Shown in pieces: positions 27,643-36,391 of a stretch of 64,000 nucleotides of DNA (position 1 is the stretch's first letter; the number at the start of each line of letters is the position of its first letter). The notes below the pieces were generated by a model, which worked only from the letters and a program-made list of their open reading frames with translations, had not been told where the DNA came from and ran no database searches. Source of the DNA: Candidatus Methanomethylicaceae archaeon (GTDB taxonomy: Archaea; Thermoproteota; Methanomethylicia; Methanomethylicales; Methanomethylicaceae); the NCBI GenBank assembly GCA_015660995.1, contig JACTUC010000005.1:49861-113860 (forward strand), read 5' to 3'. Position numbers and translations under genes: made by a program.

Positions 27643-28176
27643 CTAGATGACTACAAAGTGAAGTAAGATTAGTTGCCCCCACTCGTCTCCTCCTGCTACG
27701 GTGTAAATTCCAGACGAGAAATTGCTGAATTCCGTATGACCCAATAGGCCTCCTGTCCAGTACCCGCTTGCCGTCACGCTAGAGACCATTGACAGGTTGA
27801 AATTGGGGTACGGAGCGTTCACACTGGCCATGTCACTTATGGGCTGGAAGGTATAGGAGATTATATCCAATAGAATATCAGGGCACATATAAGTGCCGGG
27901 TTGGTAGAGTTTCAGAGCTTCCTCGTTGATGAGTGTCTCGAGGGTCTGCCTCTCGCCTACCTTTATCCTAGGGATTTCCACCATCGATTCAAAGTAGTCA
28001 TTGAGTTTATCCATCATGTCTTTTGTTTTCAGGTCGTTAAGGTACTCTCTCTTTCCTTTCTTGTTTCTTGTTGATGTTTCAGCCTTGGTGATGAAGTCCT
28101 TGACCGTTACTCTCTGGCAGTACTGTATCACAAAATCATCAATGAGATAGCGGTAAAGCTCTTGGAAGTCGCAAAA
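27643..28176 (-). pseudogene. cas1: cas1 C-terminal remnant fused to the tail of a secreted protein
   Basis: From 28176 to about 27901 the frame reads as the C-terminal end of archaeal Cas1, the CRISPR integrase: DFQELYRYLIDDFVIQYC, then KGKREYL, VEIPRIKVGERQ and ETLINEEAL. Only about 90 of roughly 320 residues remain; a TAA stands directly before it and two of the three catalytic metal ligands are gone. From about 27900 to 27643 the frame runs into an unrelated sequence ending SGIYTVAGGDEWGQLILLHF, which resembles C-termini of archaeal secreted proteins. No cas2, cas4 or repeat array is nearby. A GTG at 28131 could start a 162-residue chimera. Confidence 0.7.
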
Positions 28177-28399
28177 TTAGATTAATAACTAACTCTGCTT
28201 ACAAATCTTTAGACTCTCAGTTTTTCGGATTGATCAAATGTTTATTAATTCTAATTTTTGAGTGGACCATCAACCATCATCAGAATTGAATTTTATTAGT
28301 TGAAGAAGGTGTAAGTTTATAATAATATCCTCTACTGGTAGGATATCATAAATCATAATAGCTAAAAATGAGTTGAGAACCACATCAGTTCGTGATCCC

Positions 28400-29395
28400 A
28401 TGCTAGAGAATGTCGCAGGTCTCATCTTCGGCATGGCTATCGTATTTGTTGGTTCTCTACTCTTCGTAAATGCAATTGAGTATCTCGGCTTCAGGTTTCA
28501 GCTGGGGGGTTCATTTGTCTCTGCCACCCTCAGCCCCCTTTTCACATCACTCCCTGAGATGATAATATTCCTCGTAGCAATATTCAGCTTAGGGGGGATA
28601 AGCGGGCAGGAGATCGGGGTGGGTACGCTCTTTGGGGAGCCATTCATGGCCTCAAGCCTTTCATACGGCCTGGTGGGCCTGGTAGCGATAATTGGCTATA
28701 GGCTGAAAAAGAGGCAGGATACGGTGCTGGAGGTTAGTAAGCACCTCGTACTCCCCTACGCTTTCATAATCATCCTCTTCCCCGCAACATTGATTCCATC
28801 TTTGTTCAACAGCAGCATTGTGAGGTATGGCTTTGCGCTCCTCTTTTTCGGGGCGTACGCGGTCTATGTCATATTAACTGTCAGGACGAAGAACCTTGAG
28901 TCCATTGAGGAGGCGGAGGACCCTTACATTGGCAGGTTCGTTAGCCACCTGACCTATGGAGGGATAGTCCAGCTGATAGCCGCTGTAGCCCTCATATACT
29001 TCGCTTCAACACAGATGGTCGCATCGGTAAAGGCTATCGCTGAGGCTATAGGAATCAGCGCACTAGGGCTCTCGATAATCCTCATCCCTGCAGCAACAGC
29101 AATACCGGAGACCGCAAGCGCGATCATATGGACGTGGAGCGGCAAGGACACGCTGGGTGTTGGTGCACTTGTGGGCGAGAAGATCCTCTTTGCAACCTTC
29201 TATCCTGCTTTGGGACTTTTGCTGACAGCATGGATCCTAGACATTTATGCCTATGTTAGCGTTGCAGCAACAACCGTTGTATCACTAATTCTCCTCTACT
29301 TCGTCTATAAGCAGAGGATCCCTTGGTACGCAATGCTATCAGGACTTGCCTTTTTCATTGCCTACGCTGTGATAATCTTCTTCCGTCCAGTATAA
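28400..29395 (+). CDS. Sodium/calcium exchanger family (CaCA) membrane protein
   Basis: The protein has about ten helices in two halves with the alpha-repeat motifs of cation/Ca2+ exchangers: FVSATLSPLFTSLPEM in the first and SIILIPAATAIPETASA in the second. The acidic residues in SLPE and AIPE are the ion ligands of the family. It probably exchanges calcium or another divalent cation for sodium or protons at the cytoplasmic membrane. ATG 28400 follows CGTGAT; a TTG at 28373 would add nine residues. Confidence 0.85.
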   Translation: MLENVAGLIFGMAIVFVGSLLFVNAIEYLGFRFQLGGSFVSATLSPLFTSLPEMIIFLVAIFSLGGISGQEIGVGTLFGEPFMASSLSYGLVGLVAIIGYRLKKRQDTVLEVSKHLVLPYAFIIILFPATLIPSLFNSSIVRYGFALLFFGAYAVYVILTVRTKNLESIEEAEDPYIGRFVSHLTYGGIVQLIAAVALIYFASTQMVASVKAIAEAIGISALGLSIILIPAATAIPETASAIIWTWSGKDTLGVGALVGEKILFATFYPALGLLLTAWILDIYAYVSVAATTVVSLILLYFVYKQRIPWYAMLSGLAFFIAYAVIIFFRPV

Positions 29396-29410
29396 TGATG
29401 ACTGCATATG

Positions 29411-30571
29411 CTATGGGATTTTGCCCATGAACTTTTCCATCCTGTCCATAGCCTCTTCTAGGTACTTCATGGCGGTTGCGTAGCAGAGCCTCAGGTGATT
29501 CACCCCGTACTTACCGAATGTCGAGCCCGGCACCGCCGCGACTTTAGCCTCCAACAATAGTTTCTCGGAGAGAGTGACGTCGCCCCTGCCTTTAACCCTT
29601 GGGAAGATGTAGAATGCTCCTCCAGGTTTTGAAACTTCCATCCCATCCATATTTCTCAGCCTGCCGTAGACGTAGTTCCGCCTCGACTCGTACTCACTCC
29701 TCATAGCCTCGATTGAAACCTTACTGCGCGGATCTCCGAGAGCCTTTGCTACCGCGTACTGTCCAAACGACATTGGGCACGCGTCAAGGTACATCTGGAG
29801 CTTGGTCATCTTCGCGATGGTCGATTCGTCCGCGACAGCGTAGCCTAGCCTCCAGCCAGTCATGGCATAGGTCTTGGAGAAGCTGTTTATGGTCACTACC
29901 CTCTCTGACATTCCATTCAGCGAGGCCAAGCTCACATGCTCCTCGCCGTCATAGATCACTTTCTCGTAGACCTCGTCGGAGATGACCCTCAAATTTCGCT
30001 CTGCTGCTATCTCTGCGATCTCCTCGAGGTCTTTCCTTCGGAGCACTGAACCCGTAGGGTTGTTGGGTGAGTTGATGATTATACAGCGGGTTTTACGCGT
30101 CATCGCCTTTCTCAGGTCTTCCGGAGCAACACGGAACCCCCTGCCGATGTATGTGCCGACCTCAACCGCCTTGCCCCCGACGAGCCTCACTGCCGCGCTG
30201 TGCGTGACGAAGCAAGGGGAGGGAATGAGGACCTCTTCCCCCTCCCTCAGGAAGGTTGATAGGGAGAGCAAGAAAGCTTGGTTCCCACCGGCCGTGACCA
30301 TTATATTCTTGTCGGGGTCAGCCTGTATCCGGTTATCCTTCAGGAGCTTGACAGAGATCGCATCCCTTAGTATCTTGAGACCGTTGTTGGGGGTGTAGTG
30401 GGACATCCCCAGGTCCAAAGCCTCTTTGGCGTATTCCTTGATATGTGAGGGGGTGTCGAAGTCTGGCTCGCCTATTCCCAAGGAGATGACACCCTTGTGC
30501 CTACCCGCAAGTTCGAAGAGTCGCCTTATCCCCGACGGGGGGATTTCATCAAGCCTATCCGGGATCGACAT
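29411..30571 (-). CDS. Class I/II PLP aminotransferase (aspartate aminotransferase-like)
   Basis: The 386-residue protein is a fold-type I aminotransferase of the I-gamma group common in archaea. The PLP lysine is in SFSKTYAMTGWRLGY, INSPNNPTGS gives the cofactor Asn, ISDEVYEKV the Asp and Tyr, and the C-terminal HLRLCYA the substrate-binding Arg. Such enzymes transfer amino groups between aspartate, alanine or aromatic amino acids and 2-oxoacids. The exact donor is uncertain. It converges with the exchanger gene and stands 75 bases after purM. Confidence 0.9.
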   Translation of the reverse strand: MSIPDRLDEIPPSGIRRLFELAGRHKGVISLGIGEPDFDTPSHIKEYAKEALDLGMSHYTPNNGLKILRDAISVKLLKDNRIQADPDKNIMVTAGGNQAFLLSLSTFLREGEEVLIPSPCFVTHSAAVRLVGGKAVEVGTYIGRGFRVAPEDLRKAMTRKTRCIIINSPNNPTGSVLRRKDLEEIAEIAAERNLRVISDEVYEKVIYDGEEHVSLASLNGMSERVVTINSFSKTYAMTGWRLGYAVADESTIAKMTKLQMYLDACPMSFGQYAVAKALGDPRSKVSIEAMRSEYESRRNYVYGRLRNMDGMEVSKPGGAFYIFPRVKGRGDVTLSEKLLLEAKVAAVPGSTFGKYGVNHLRLCYATAMKYLEEAMDRMEKFMGKIP

Positions 30572-30646
30572 CTTTGACCAACCATTCAGAAAGCGTTGGA
30601 TGGACTAAAAAGCATTCTGGACATCGGAGGCTGTCTATTGGCAGGG

Positions 30647-31831
30647 TCAGTAATCGAATTTCCCGTGTTCCGATTTTATCAGCACCGAGTTGCCCGATGG
30701 AGATTTCTCGCAATAGCCGATCACCCGGGCTTCGATCCCGTACTTTTTGGAGGCTTTCAGGACAGGTTCCACCTCACCCTTTGGGACAATGAACTCAAAG
30801 CCTATGCCCATGTTGAATTCCCGATACATATCCCTCCACTCCTCGGTGGACTCGCCTTGGATCAGTTCGAATATGGGATCGGCCTTTGGCAGCTTGTCCT
30901 TTACGAAGCGGATGTTTCTTCCGAGTCGTTTGCACTTTGTGAGCCCCCCTCCGGTGTTGTGCACCATGGCATTAACCTTGCCATTCTTTAGCACTTCCAA
31001 GGCCACCGGGAGGAATATTCTGGATGGCGAAAGGAGCGCCTCGGCAACAGTCATTTCCAGCTCTTGTGGCACAGAGTCCAGCTTGAAGTGACCTGTATAT
31101 CCCTTCAAGCGCTCGCTGCCTACTTCAGGGTACTTCTGGTTGTAATCAGGGCAGAGAAGGTTGTGCCTGGCCAGGGTTACTCCGTTGCACATTAGGCCAC
31201 TGTTCTCTTTGGTCTCGTACTTTGATCTGCCGCCACTCCTGAGGCCGACAATCAGATCACCCGGGGCTATGTTTTTGCTGGTAACTATCTTTGAAAGCTG
31301 GACCTCGGCATAAACAGTCCCAGAGACATCGAAGGTCCTCACAATGTCAGGAAGGTCCGCAGTCTCCCCGCCGCTGAATAGTATCTGCGTTCCTGCCGAG
31401 AGGAGGTTTGAAAAGGTCCTGGAGAACCCGCCTGCCAACCCAACCAAGAGGTCCTCTTTGTCAATCATGAAACCGTTCAGCGCTACATAGTCAGAGAAGG
31501 CGTGCGGTATCCCTCCGACGCAGATGACGTCGTCCACATTCATCGCAATCACATCGGCAGCCAAAGGCTCGAACCACTTACAGTCACCAGTCTCCTTGTA
31601 ACAGAGGTAGGAGACCAGAGGTTTGCTGCCCGCCCCGTCCTCATGGAGGATGATCCCTTTCTTAGAATCGGATGGGTGCCTGACCACTGAGCAGAAAGCC
31701 TCGGGGAATAGATCATCGGTTATTGCCCGAAGGTATTCTATCCCTTTCTTGCTTACATCAACGCCCAGTGACTCGTATCTTGACGGCAATGCCTCCCAAC
31801 CTCGTTGAGAACTGGATTCGTTTTTCTTCAT
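30647..31831 (-). CDS. purM: Phosphoribosylformylglycinamidine cyclo-ligase (AIR synthase)
   Basis: PurM closes the imidazole ring of AIR with ATP. Motifs are divergent but complete: HEDGAGSKPL for the usual TDGVGTK, MNVDDVICVGGIPHAFSDYV, FSGGETADLPDIV, and MVHNTGGGLTKCKRLGR. At about 394 residues it is longer than the usual 340, with extra sequence at the N-terminus and after the ATP site. ATG 31831 is preferred; a GTG at 31852 is possible. It supplies the step missing from the main operon some 10 kb away. Confidence 0.88.
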   Translation of the reverse strand: MKKNESSSQRGWEALPSRYESLGVDVSKKGIEYLRAITDDLFPEAFCSVVRHPSDSKKGIILHEDGAGSKPLVSYLCYKETGDCKWFEPLAADVIAMNVDDVICVGGIPHAFSDYVALNGFMIDKEDLLVGLAGGFSRTFSNLLSAGTQILFSGGETADLPDIVRTFDVSGTVYAEVQLSKIVTSKNIAPGDLIVGLRSGGRSKYETKENSGLMCNGVTLARHNLLCPDYNQKYPEVGSERLKGYTGHFKLDSVPQELEMTVAEALLSPSRIFLPVALEVLKNGKVNAMVHNTGGGLTKCKRLGRNIRFVKDKLPKADPIFELIQGESTEEWRDMYREFNMGIGFEFIVPKGEVEPVLKASKKYGIEARVIGYCEKSPSGNSVLIKSEHGKFDY

Positions 31832-31933
31832 AAAGGTTGCCTTCTGTGTCACGATCGCGCCAATCTCGAGGCAGTTCGGAAACCCAACAAGCTTTAATAA
31901 TTATGGAGTCCCGATAATCACCTGTGAGATCGG

Positions 31934-32266
31934 ATGAGTGAGGAGCTCAAGAAGTACGTCGAGGATGCCCTTCATAAGTGGATAATGAAGCAGATCGAGG
32001 AGGGCAACTTCAAAGCAAACCTCAGGATCGAGATAGATAGCCCCATAGAAGTAAAAGGTATGAAGGGCAGGGTTGTGGGCGAGATCATCTTATCGGAACA
32101 AGTTCCAGAGCGGCTTCCATCGATCCCTGCAGAGTATCCGAAGAAGGCGGAGGGAGAGTCCGCTGAGGCAAGCAGTGGAGAGCAGAAGAAAGAAGGGCGG
32201 GCTCAAAGTTCCGAGGATATGAGCCTCTCAGACGTTGACAAGCTGCTCAGGTCCCTGGGCGTATGA
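31934..32266 (+). CDS. Conserved-looking small protein, function unknown
   Basis: The 110-residue protein has an N-terminal helix (SEELKKYVEDALHKWIMKQI), a beta region (NLRIEIDSPIEVKGMKGRVV), an acidic low-complexity linker rich in Glu/Ser/Lys and a short terminal helix (MSLSDVDKLLRSLGV). The fold and function are not recognised. It has a GTGAGATCGG ribosome-site region and its own promoter, and is convergent with the cobalt transporter operon. Confidence 0.65.
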   Translation: MSEELKKYVEDALHKWIMKQIEEGNFKANLRIEIDSPIEVKGMKGRVVGEIILSEQVPERLPSIPAEYPKKAEGESAEASSGEQKKEGRAQSSEDMSLSDVDKLLRSLGV

Positions 32267-32284
32267 GCGTAATGGGCATCAAGG

Positions 32285-33442
32285 CTATTTTTTACTAGCT
32301 TTCGTGACGTCGATATGCAGCCCAGTGTGCATTTCCAACTCCTTCACCTTCGACTCGACTAAGCCACAGAGTGATGAGTCAGTGTATATGGTGAAATCGC
32401 TTCCTTGGCTTGCTGCCAGAAGCCCAAACTCCACAGCATGAAAACGGTAGTGGACATCAAGCTGCCTCTTCCTTGCTATCCTGCGTGCAGTTGACCCGAA
32501 AACACCCGAATGCATGTGGGAAACAGAGAGCAGATCGTCCCGAGGAGCCATTTGCTGGATGTCCTCTTCATCGACACAGACCAGCGTAATCTTGCCAACC
32601 GACTGGTTGGTCGTTGAGAAAAACTTTTGCGAGAGCTCGACGATATTCCGTGGGTAAGGTTTTTCAGGTGAACCAGTCCTCAAGTGGAACTGCTGGTTGA
32701 GGAGGAAGGCCAGAGGCGGCATAAGGCCGAGGTCGTGAAGGAGCTCAGCCTGCTCGAAGAACTCATCCGATCCACCCGAGAAGACCAAGCGCCCTGCATT
32801 CAGCGCCCTCACCTCGTCCGCCCACTCGTAAGCGGTCTCAACATCGTGTGTCGAGATGATAACAGTCAATCCCCTGTTGTTGAGTTCGTCAGATAGCTCC
32901 AGCAGCTCGTGCACCATCTCATAGTCGAGGCCAGCCGTCGGCTCATCCATGACCAGAACGTTTGGCTTCATGGCGAGCGCGCCAGCTAGCGCAACTCGCT
33001 TCCTCTCCCCAAAGGAGAGCTGCTGAGTAGGCTTTTCGCGGCTATTTTCCAGCCCTATCCATGATAGGGCTTCATCCACCCTGCGCCCAACCTCCTCCCT
33101 ATTGAGCCCCAAGTTCAATGGGCCGAAGGCGACATCCTCCTCTACCGTGGCTGAAAAAATCTGATCATCAGGGTTCTGGAAGACAAGAGCTATGTTTTTG
33201 CGCAGTTCAGCCAGTGATGAAGAATCGTAGGAGATCTTCTTTCCTTCATAGAAGACAGTACCACTATCAGGTTTGAGAACGCCGTTGAGATGAAGAAAGA
33301 GCGTCGATTTGCCAGCGCCATTGGGGCCCAGAAAGACAGTCTTCTTCCCCTTGGGTATGTCGAGTGTGACGCCGGACAATGCCATAGTCACATTATCATA
33401 GGAGTATGAGAGATTCTCTGTGCGAAGAATTGGCTGTGGCAT
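32285..33442 (-). CDS. cbiO: Cobalt/nickel ECF transporter ATPase with extra C-terminal domain
   Basis: The first 270 residues are a CbiO ATPase: Walker A GPNGAGKSTL, GPLNLGLNREEV, signature QLSFGERKRVALAGAL, Walker B VLVMDEPTAGLDYE and ISTHDV. Residues from about 275 to 385 form a further domain not found in standard CbiO. It includes SHMHSGVFGSTARRIARK and GSDFTIYTDSSL and ends without membrane spans. It might be a regulatory or chaperone module; I do not recognise it. The gene is last in the CbiMNQO operon, ten bases after cbiQ. Confidence 0.88.
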   Translation of the reverse strand: MPQPILRTENLSYSYDNVTMALSGVTLDIPKGKKTVFLGPNGAGKSTLFLHLNGVLKPDSGTVFYEGKKISYDSSSLAELRKNIALVFQNPDDQIFSATVEEDVAFGPLNLGLNREEVGRRVDEALSWIGLENSREKPTQQLSFGERKRVALAGALAMKPNVLVMDEPTAGLDYEMVHELLELSDELNNRGLTVIISTHDVETAYEWADEVRALNAGRLVFSGGSDEFFEQAELLHDLGLMPPLAFLLNQQFHLRTGSPEKPYPRNIVELSQKFFSTTNQSVGKITLVCVDEEDIQQMAPRDDLLSVSHMHSGVFGSTARRIARKRQLDVHYRFHAVEFGLLAASQGSDFTIYTDSSLCGLVESKVKELEMHTGLHIDVTKASKK

Positions 33443-33451
33443 GCTGCATCC

Positions 33452-34237
33452 TCACAGTACGAGCCATCCAGACGTAAGATAGCCAAGGTAATACAGTATA
33501 AAAAAGATGGCGATCGGAACTATGACCCAGACTGCAGTCATCTTTGGAGGCGTCTTGAAGGAAGGGAAGCTTCCTTGAAAGTTGCGGCAGTAGAGGGCAT
33601 ATTGCCCCCTTTCAGCGAGATCCATGGAGCGGCTGAAAACGCAGGCTGTTATTATGGAGATTGTCCTGATTGAATTCCGCAACCCCTTGAAGCCCAGACG
33701 GCACTGTGCAGCAGTTATCATTAGCTCGACCTGATCCGCAAGCAGGAATGAGTACCGGTAAATTAAGACCGCCAACTCGCTGATGCTAGCTGGGAGACCT
33801 ACCTGCCGCAGGGCAGTGAAGAAGTGGGGGATCGAGGTCGAAGATGCAAAGAAAAGAAGGATTGACAGATCAGCTACCGCCCTTAAGAAGACGAGTACAC
33901 CCAAATTCATTCCTTCCCGTGTCAGATAAAGAGTCAATGGGCCCAATTCTGCGCTAAGGAGCGTCGACCCTGGGGTCAACAAGGCTATGATAAGGGCTCC
34001 AATCAGAATTACCAGCAGGGTATCGATGCAGGCAAATAGAAATATCCTTGGGAGGTAAAACTTGCTCGAAAGGCTGAAGAGGATTGTTCCAATGGCAAGA
34101 ACAACCAATGGCACGGCAGGAGAGTTGGTGAAGAGCGTGGCAAGTATTAGCGCCAAAGAGAGAACAAGTTTCCCCAAAGGGGGCCAGTTCCTGAACGGGC
34201 TGTGGAGATAGAGCCTGTCCATGGAGGTCTCGTGCAT
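33452..34237 (-). CDS. cbiQ: Cobalt/nickel ECF transporter transmembrane protein
   Basis: The 261-residue protein has about five or six helices and the two coupling-helix Ala-Arg-Gly-type motifs of ECF T components, seen here as AAQCRLGFKGLRNSIRT and RSMDLAERGQYALYCRNF. It joins the metal-binding CbiM/N pair to the CbiO ATPase. It lies eight bases after cbiN. Several Ser/His positions at the N-terminus (SMDRLYLHSPFRNWPPLGK) are typical of CbiQ. Confidence 0.9.
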   Translation of the reverse strand: MHETSMDRLYLHSPFRNWPPLGKLVLSLALILATLFTNSPAVPLVVLAIGTILFSLSSKFYLPRIFLFACIDTLLVILIGALIIALLTPGSTLLSAELGPLTLYLTREGMNLGVLVFLRAVADLSILLFFASSTSIPHFFTALRQVGLPASISELAVLIYRYSFLLADQVELMITAAQCRLGFKGLRNSIRTISIITACVFSRSMDLAERGQYALYCRNFQGSFPSFKTPPKMTAVWVIVPIAIFFILYYLGYLTSGWLVL

Positions 34238-34245
34238 TTATGGCC

Positions 34246-34560
34246 TCAACCTTCTCCATTCTCCTTCTTTTTCTCTTCCTGCTTCCGGGCGATTGATTCA
34301 GAGGGCGTGTGCCCTATGAAATACATTATTACAAATGTTCCAAGAACAACAGCTACGATTAAGAATAGTGTCTCGATCTCGGGAGGGAGCTGGTAGATCG
34401 GAGCGAACCATGATTTGAAACCAGGATAGGTATTTCTGATCATATTGCTGATGATATCGTCTGATCCCTGAGAGCTGGCATTGGCGTTGATGACGAGCAC
34501 GAAGGCAATCATGGCAATGATAAAAGCCACTCCTAGTGCATATCTTATCGAAGCCCTCAC
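34246..34560 (-). CDS. cbiN: Cobalt/nickel transport auxiliary protein CbiN-like
   Basis: The 104-residue protein has two helices (about 7-27 and 63-84) that flank an extracytoplasmic loop with GSDDIISNMIRNTYPGFKSWF and PPEIETLFL, the pattern of CbiN. CbiN helps load metal into CbiM. A charged Lys/Glu tail follows the second helix. Its start overlaps the cbiM stop by four bases. Divergence from bacterial CbiN is high, so position in the operon carries much of the call. Confidence 0.78.
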   Translation of the reverse strand: MRASIRYALGVAFIIAMIAFVLVINANASSQGSDDIISNMIRNTYPGFKSWFAPIYQLPPEIETLFLIVAVVLGTFVIMYFIGHTPSESIARKQEEKKKENGEG

Positions 34561-35219
34561 ATCTTGTCCCCCAGTATCTGAACGACAAGTTTCGGCCTTG
34601 ATCTCTTCAAGTAGTCAAAGAATATGATGAAGAGTATTCCCTCCACTATTGCGAGGGGTATTTGGGTAATTAAAAATATCCCCAAAAAAGTTGTGAAGGA
34701 TCCCATTATGCCTCCACTGGCCGAAGGGTATACGACTGCCAACTGCAGAGCCGTTATAACATAAGTAACCAAGTCTGCCACGACTGCGGTGGAGAAGACC
34801 TGAATTGCCAATCTTGCTTTGAGAAAACGGAGGATTCTGAAGGTTAAAAAACCCGCAGTCGGTCCAGCAATTCCCATGGAGAAGATGTTTGCGCCAAGGG
34901 TTGTCAATCCCCCATGCGCCAAAAGCAATGCCTGGAATATGAGGACTATGGCAGAGAGGAGTGATGTGGTTGCCGGACCATACAGGATAACTGACAACCC
35001 TGTTCCAGTTGGGTGGGAGGATGAGCCAGTCACAGACGGAATATGCAGCGAGGAGAGCACGAATATAAATGCCCCTGACACTGCAAGTACGAGCTTCTGC
35101 TCAGGTCTCTCGCGGAATATTTTCGCGACATTCCGAGCGCCCCATACCACAAAGGGTATCGCCACCAAGAACCAGAATAAACACCAGATAGGAGGCAAAA
35201 AGCCTTCGGCAATGTGCAC
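34557..35219 (-). CDS. cbiM: Cobalt/nickel ECF transporter substrate-binding protein CbiM
   Basis: The 220-residue S component begins MHIAEGFLPPIWC; the amino group, His2 and a later His (SSLHIPSVTGSSSHPTGTG region) form the metal site of CbiM/NikM. Six helices follow the usual layout. Start is GTG at 35219. It leads a four-gene operon. Whether Co or Ni is carried cannot be fixed, but the corrinoid module upstream favours cobalt and the hydrogenase favours nickel. Confidence 0.92.
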   Translation of the reverse strand: MHIAEGFLPPIWCLFWFLVAIPFVVWGARNVAKIFRERPEQKLVLAVSGAFIFVLSSLHIPSVTGSSSHPTGTGLSVILYGPATTSLLSAIVLIFQALLLAHGGLTTLGANIFSMGIAGPTAGFLTFRILRFLKARLAIQVFSTAVVADLVTYVITALQLAVVYPSASGGIMGSFTTFLGIFLITQIPLAIVEGILFIIFFDYLKRSRPKLVVQILGDKM

Positions 35220-35232
35220 ATTCCATCACGCT

Positions 35233-35290
35233 CTTAAATAAACCATGATGACCCAGCTTAGACTTGTAAACGAATGATCACAATTTGTGA
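35233..35290 (-). promoter_or_regulatory. cbiM promoter with upstream palindrome
   Basis: The minus strand reads GTTTATTTAAG around 35233-35243, a TATA element about 15 to 25 bases ahead of the GTG. Further upstream, TCACAATTTGTGA at 35278-35290 is a perfect 13-base palindrome with six-base arms around one T. It is well placed for a metal-responsive regulator. Confidence 0.4.
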
Positions 35291-35322
35291 GGATGAATTT
35301 AGGTTTTCCTGTAGAGGATCTG

Positions 35323-35745
35323 CTAGGTCATGCCCTTCTTATCCAGAGCAGTAGCAGTGAAACCATACCTTTCAGGAATTGCTTTGCCTAACGTTTTTGT
35401 TATGTCAATGATCTTATTCTTGTCAAGCCCGACAATGATGGAGTTTATTACAAGGGTGCCCTCGCTCTGCGGATTTGCAAGCTCGCTCTTCACATAGACG
35501 CCATACTTCGCCCCGATTGTGTCAGCCTTGACCCAGCCGCCAGTGGTGTGCAGGATGCATTTGACATGCCCAATCATCGTTGCGCCCTGCTTGACGCACT
35601 CGTCGGCTATCTCCTTCATCAAATCCCGCGCCATATCTTCAAGTCTAATGGGATCTAGTGGTTGTGGGGCAACGAGCTTGAAGGCGATTCCATAACCCCA
35701 TTCGTGGTCCACCTCGTAGTGCGGCAGCCCCCAGTTCGTGCTCAT
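35323..35745 (-). CDS. Conserved small protein linked to CobW and the methyltransferase cluster
   Basis: The 140-residue soluble protein is not recognised. It contains HYEVDHEWGYGIAFKL near the start and GHVKCILHTTGGWVKAD in the middle, with several His and one Cys that could bind metal. The C-terminal part alternates strand and helix (TLVINSIIVGLDKNKI). It follows the CobW gene with no spacer, so its role is probably tied to that GTPase, for example as a client or cofactor-delivery partner. Confidence 0.65.
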   Translation of the reverse strand: MSTNWGLPHYEVDHEWGYGIAFKLVAPQPLDPIRLEDMARDLMKEIADECVKQGATMIGHVKCILHTTGGWVKADTIGAKYGVYVKSELANPQSEGTLVINSIIVGLDKNKIIDITKTLGKAIPERYGFTATALDKKGMT

Positions 35746-36390
35746 CTAGCCCACCCTACCGCCTATGGGCGTACCGCCAGGCTCGAGGAGGATCCTTATC
35801 AACTCGTCCATACCATCCCCCCTGACCACGGAAAGCCGGATTATCAGGGCGCGTGTATTTATCCCCCTAATCATCCTCTCACAATATCGAATTCTCTCCT
35901 CATCAACAAGGTCGACTTTGCTTATGGCGACAACATCGGCATTTAGCACCTGCCGCATGATGAAGTTATTGACTGTCTCATTTTCAAGCAATTCGTCGAC
36001 CCTGAAGGCGTCATAGAGAACTATGACTGGACCAATCTCTATTTCAGCATCTGTGTCCCGGGTACTCATCGCTATGGCTACCTTCACCTGGTCAGGTATC
36101 GCCACTCCAGTTGGTTCAATCAGTACGAGATCCGGCTTGAAGTAATCCGCGAGGTCGACCAAAGAAGCGGCAAGGCTGGGGCCAAGCTCGCAGCAGATGC
36201 ATCCACCTGCAATCTCCTTGACCTTCATTCCAGCGACCTCAATGACTTTTGCATCAACTGGTACGTCCCCTATCTCATTTACGACCAATGCCACCCTTTT
36301 TTTGTAAATTTGGGAGATCTTGCTTGAGGCTTCAAGCAGGATTGACGTCTTCCCGCTGCCCAAGAAACCAGCTATTTGGACAACCTTCAT
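35746..36390 (-). CDS. CobW/P47K-family GTPase (metal or cofactor chaperone)
   Basis: The 214-residue GTPase has P-loop GFLGSGKT (8-15), VNEIGDVPVD as switch region, the metal-binding CxCC motif C64, C66, C67 (GGCICCELG), EPTGVAIP and the base-specificity motif SKVD. CobW/COG0523 proteins use GTP to place metals, and HypB/MeaB relatives support nickel or B12 enzymes. It lacks the separate C-terminal domain of full CobW. Placed between the hydantoinase-like protein and a small partner, it may load or protect the corrinoid system. Confidence 0.85.
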   Translation of the reverse strand: MKVVQIAGFLGSGKTSILLEASSKISQIYKKRVALVVNEIGDVPVDAKVIEVAGMKVKEIAGGCICCELGPSLAASLVDLADYFKPDLVLIEPTGVAIPDQVKVAIAMSTRDTDAEIEIGPVIVLYDAFRVDELLENETVNNFIMRQVLNADVVAISKVDLVDEERIRYCERMIRGINTRALIIRLSVVRGDGMDELIRILLEPGGTPIGGRVG

Positions 36391-36391
36391 T

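Noticed and set aside
27357-28372. CRISPR repeat array near the cas1 relic
   Set aside because: I looked for regularly spaced repeats of 24 to 37 bases here and elsewhere and saw none.
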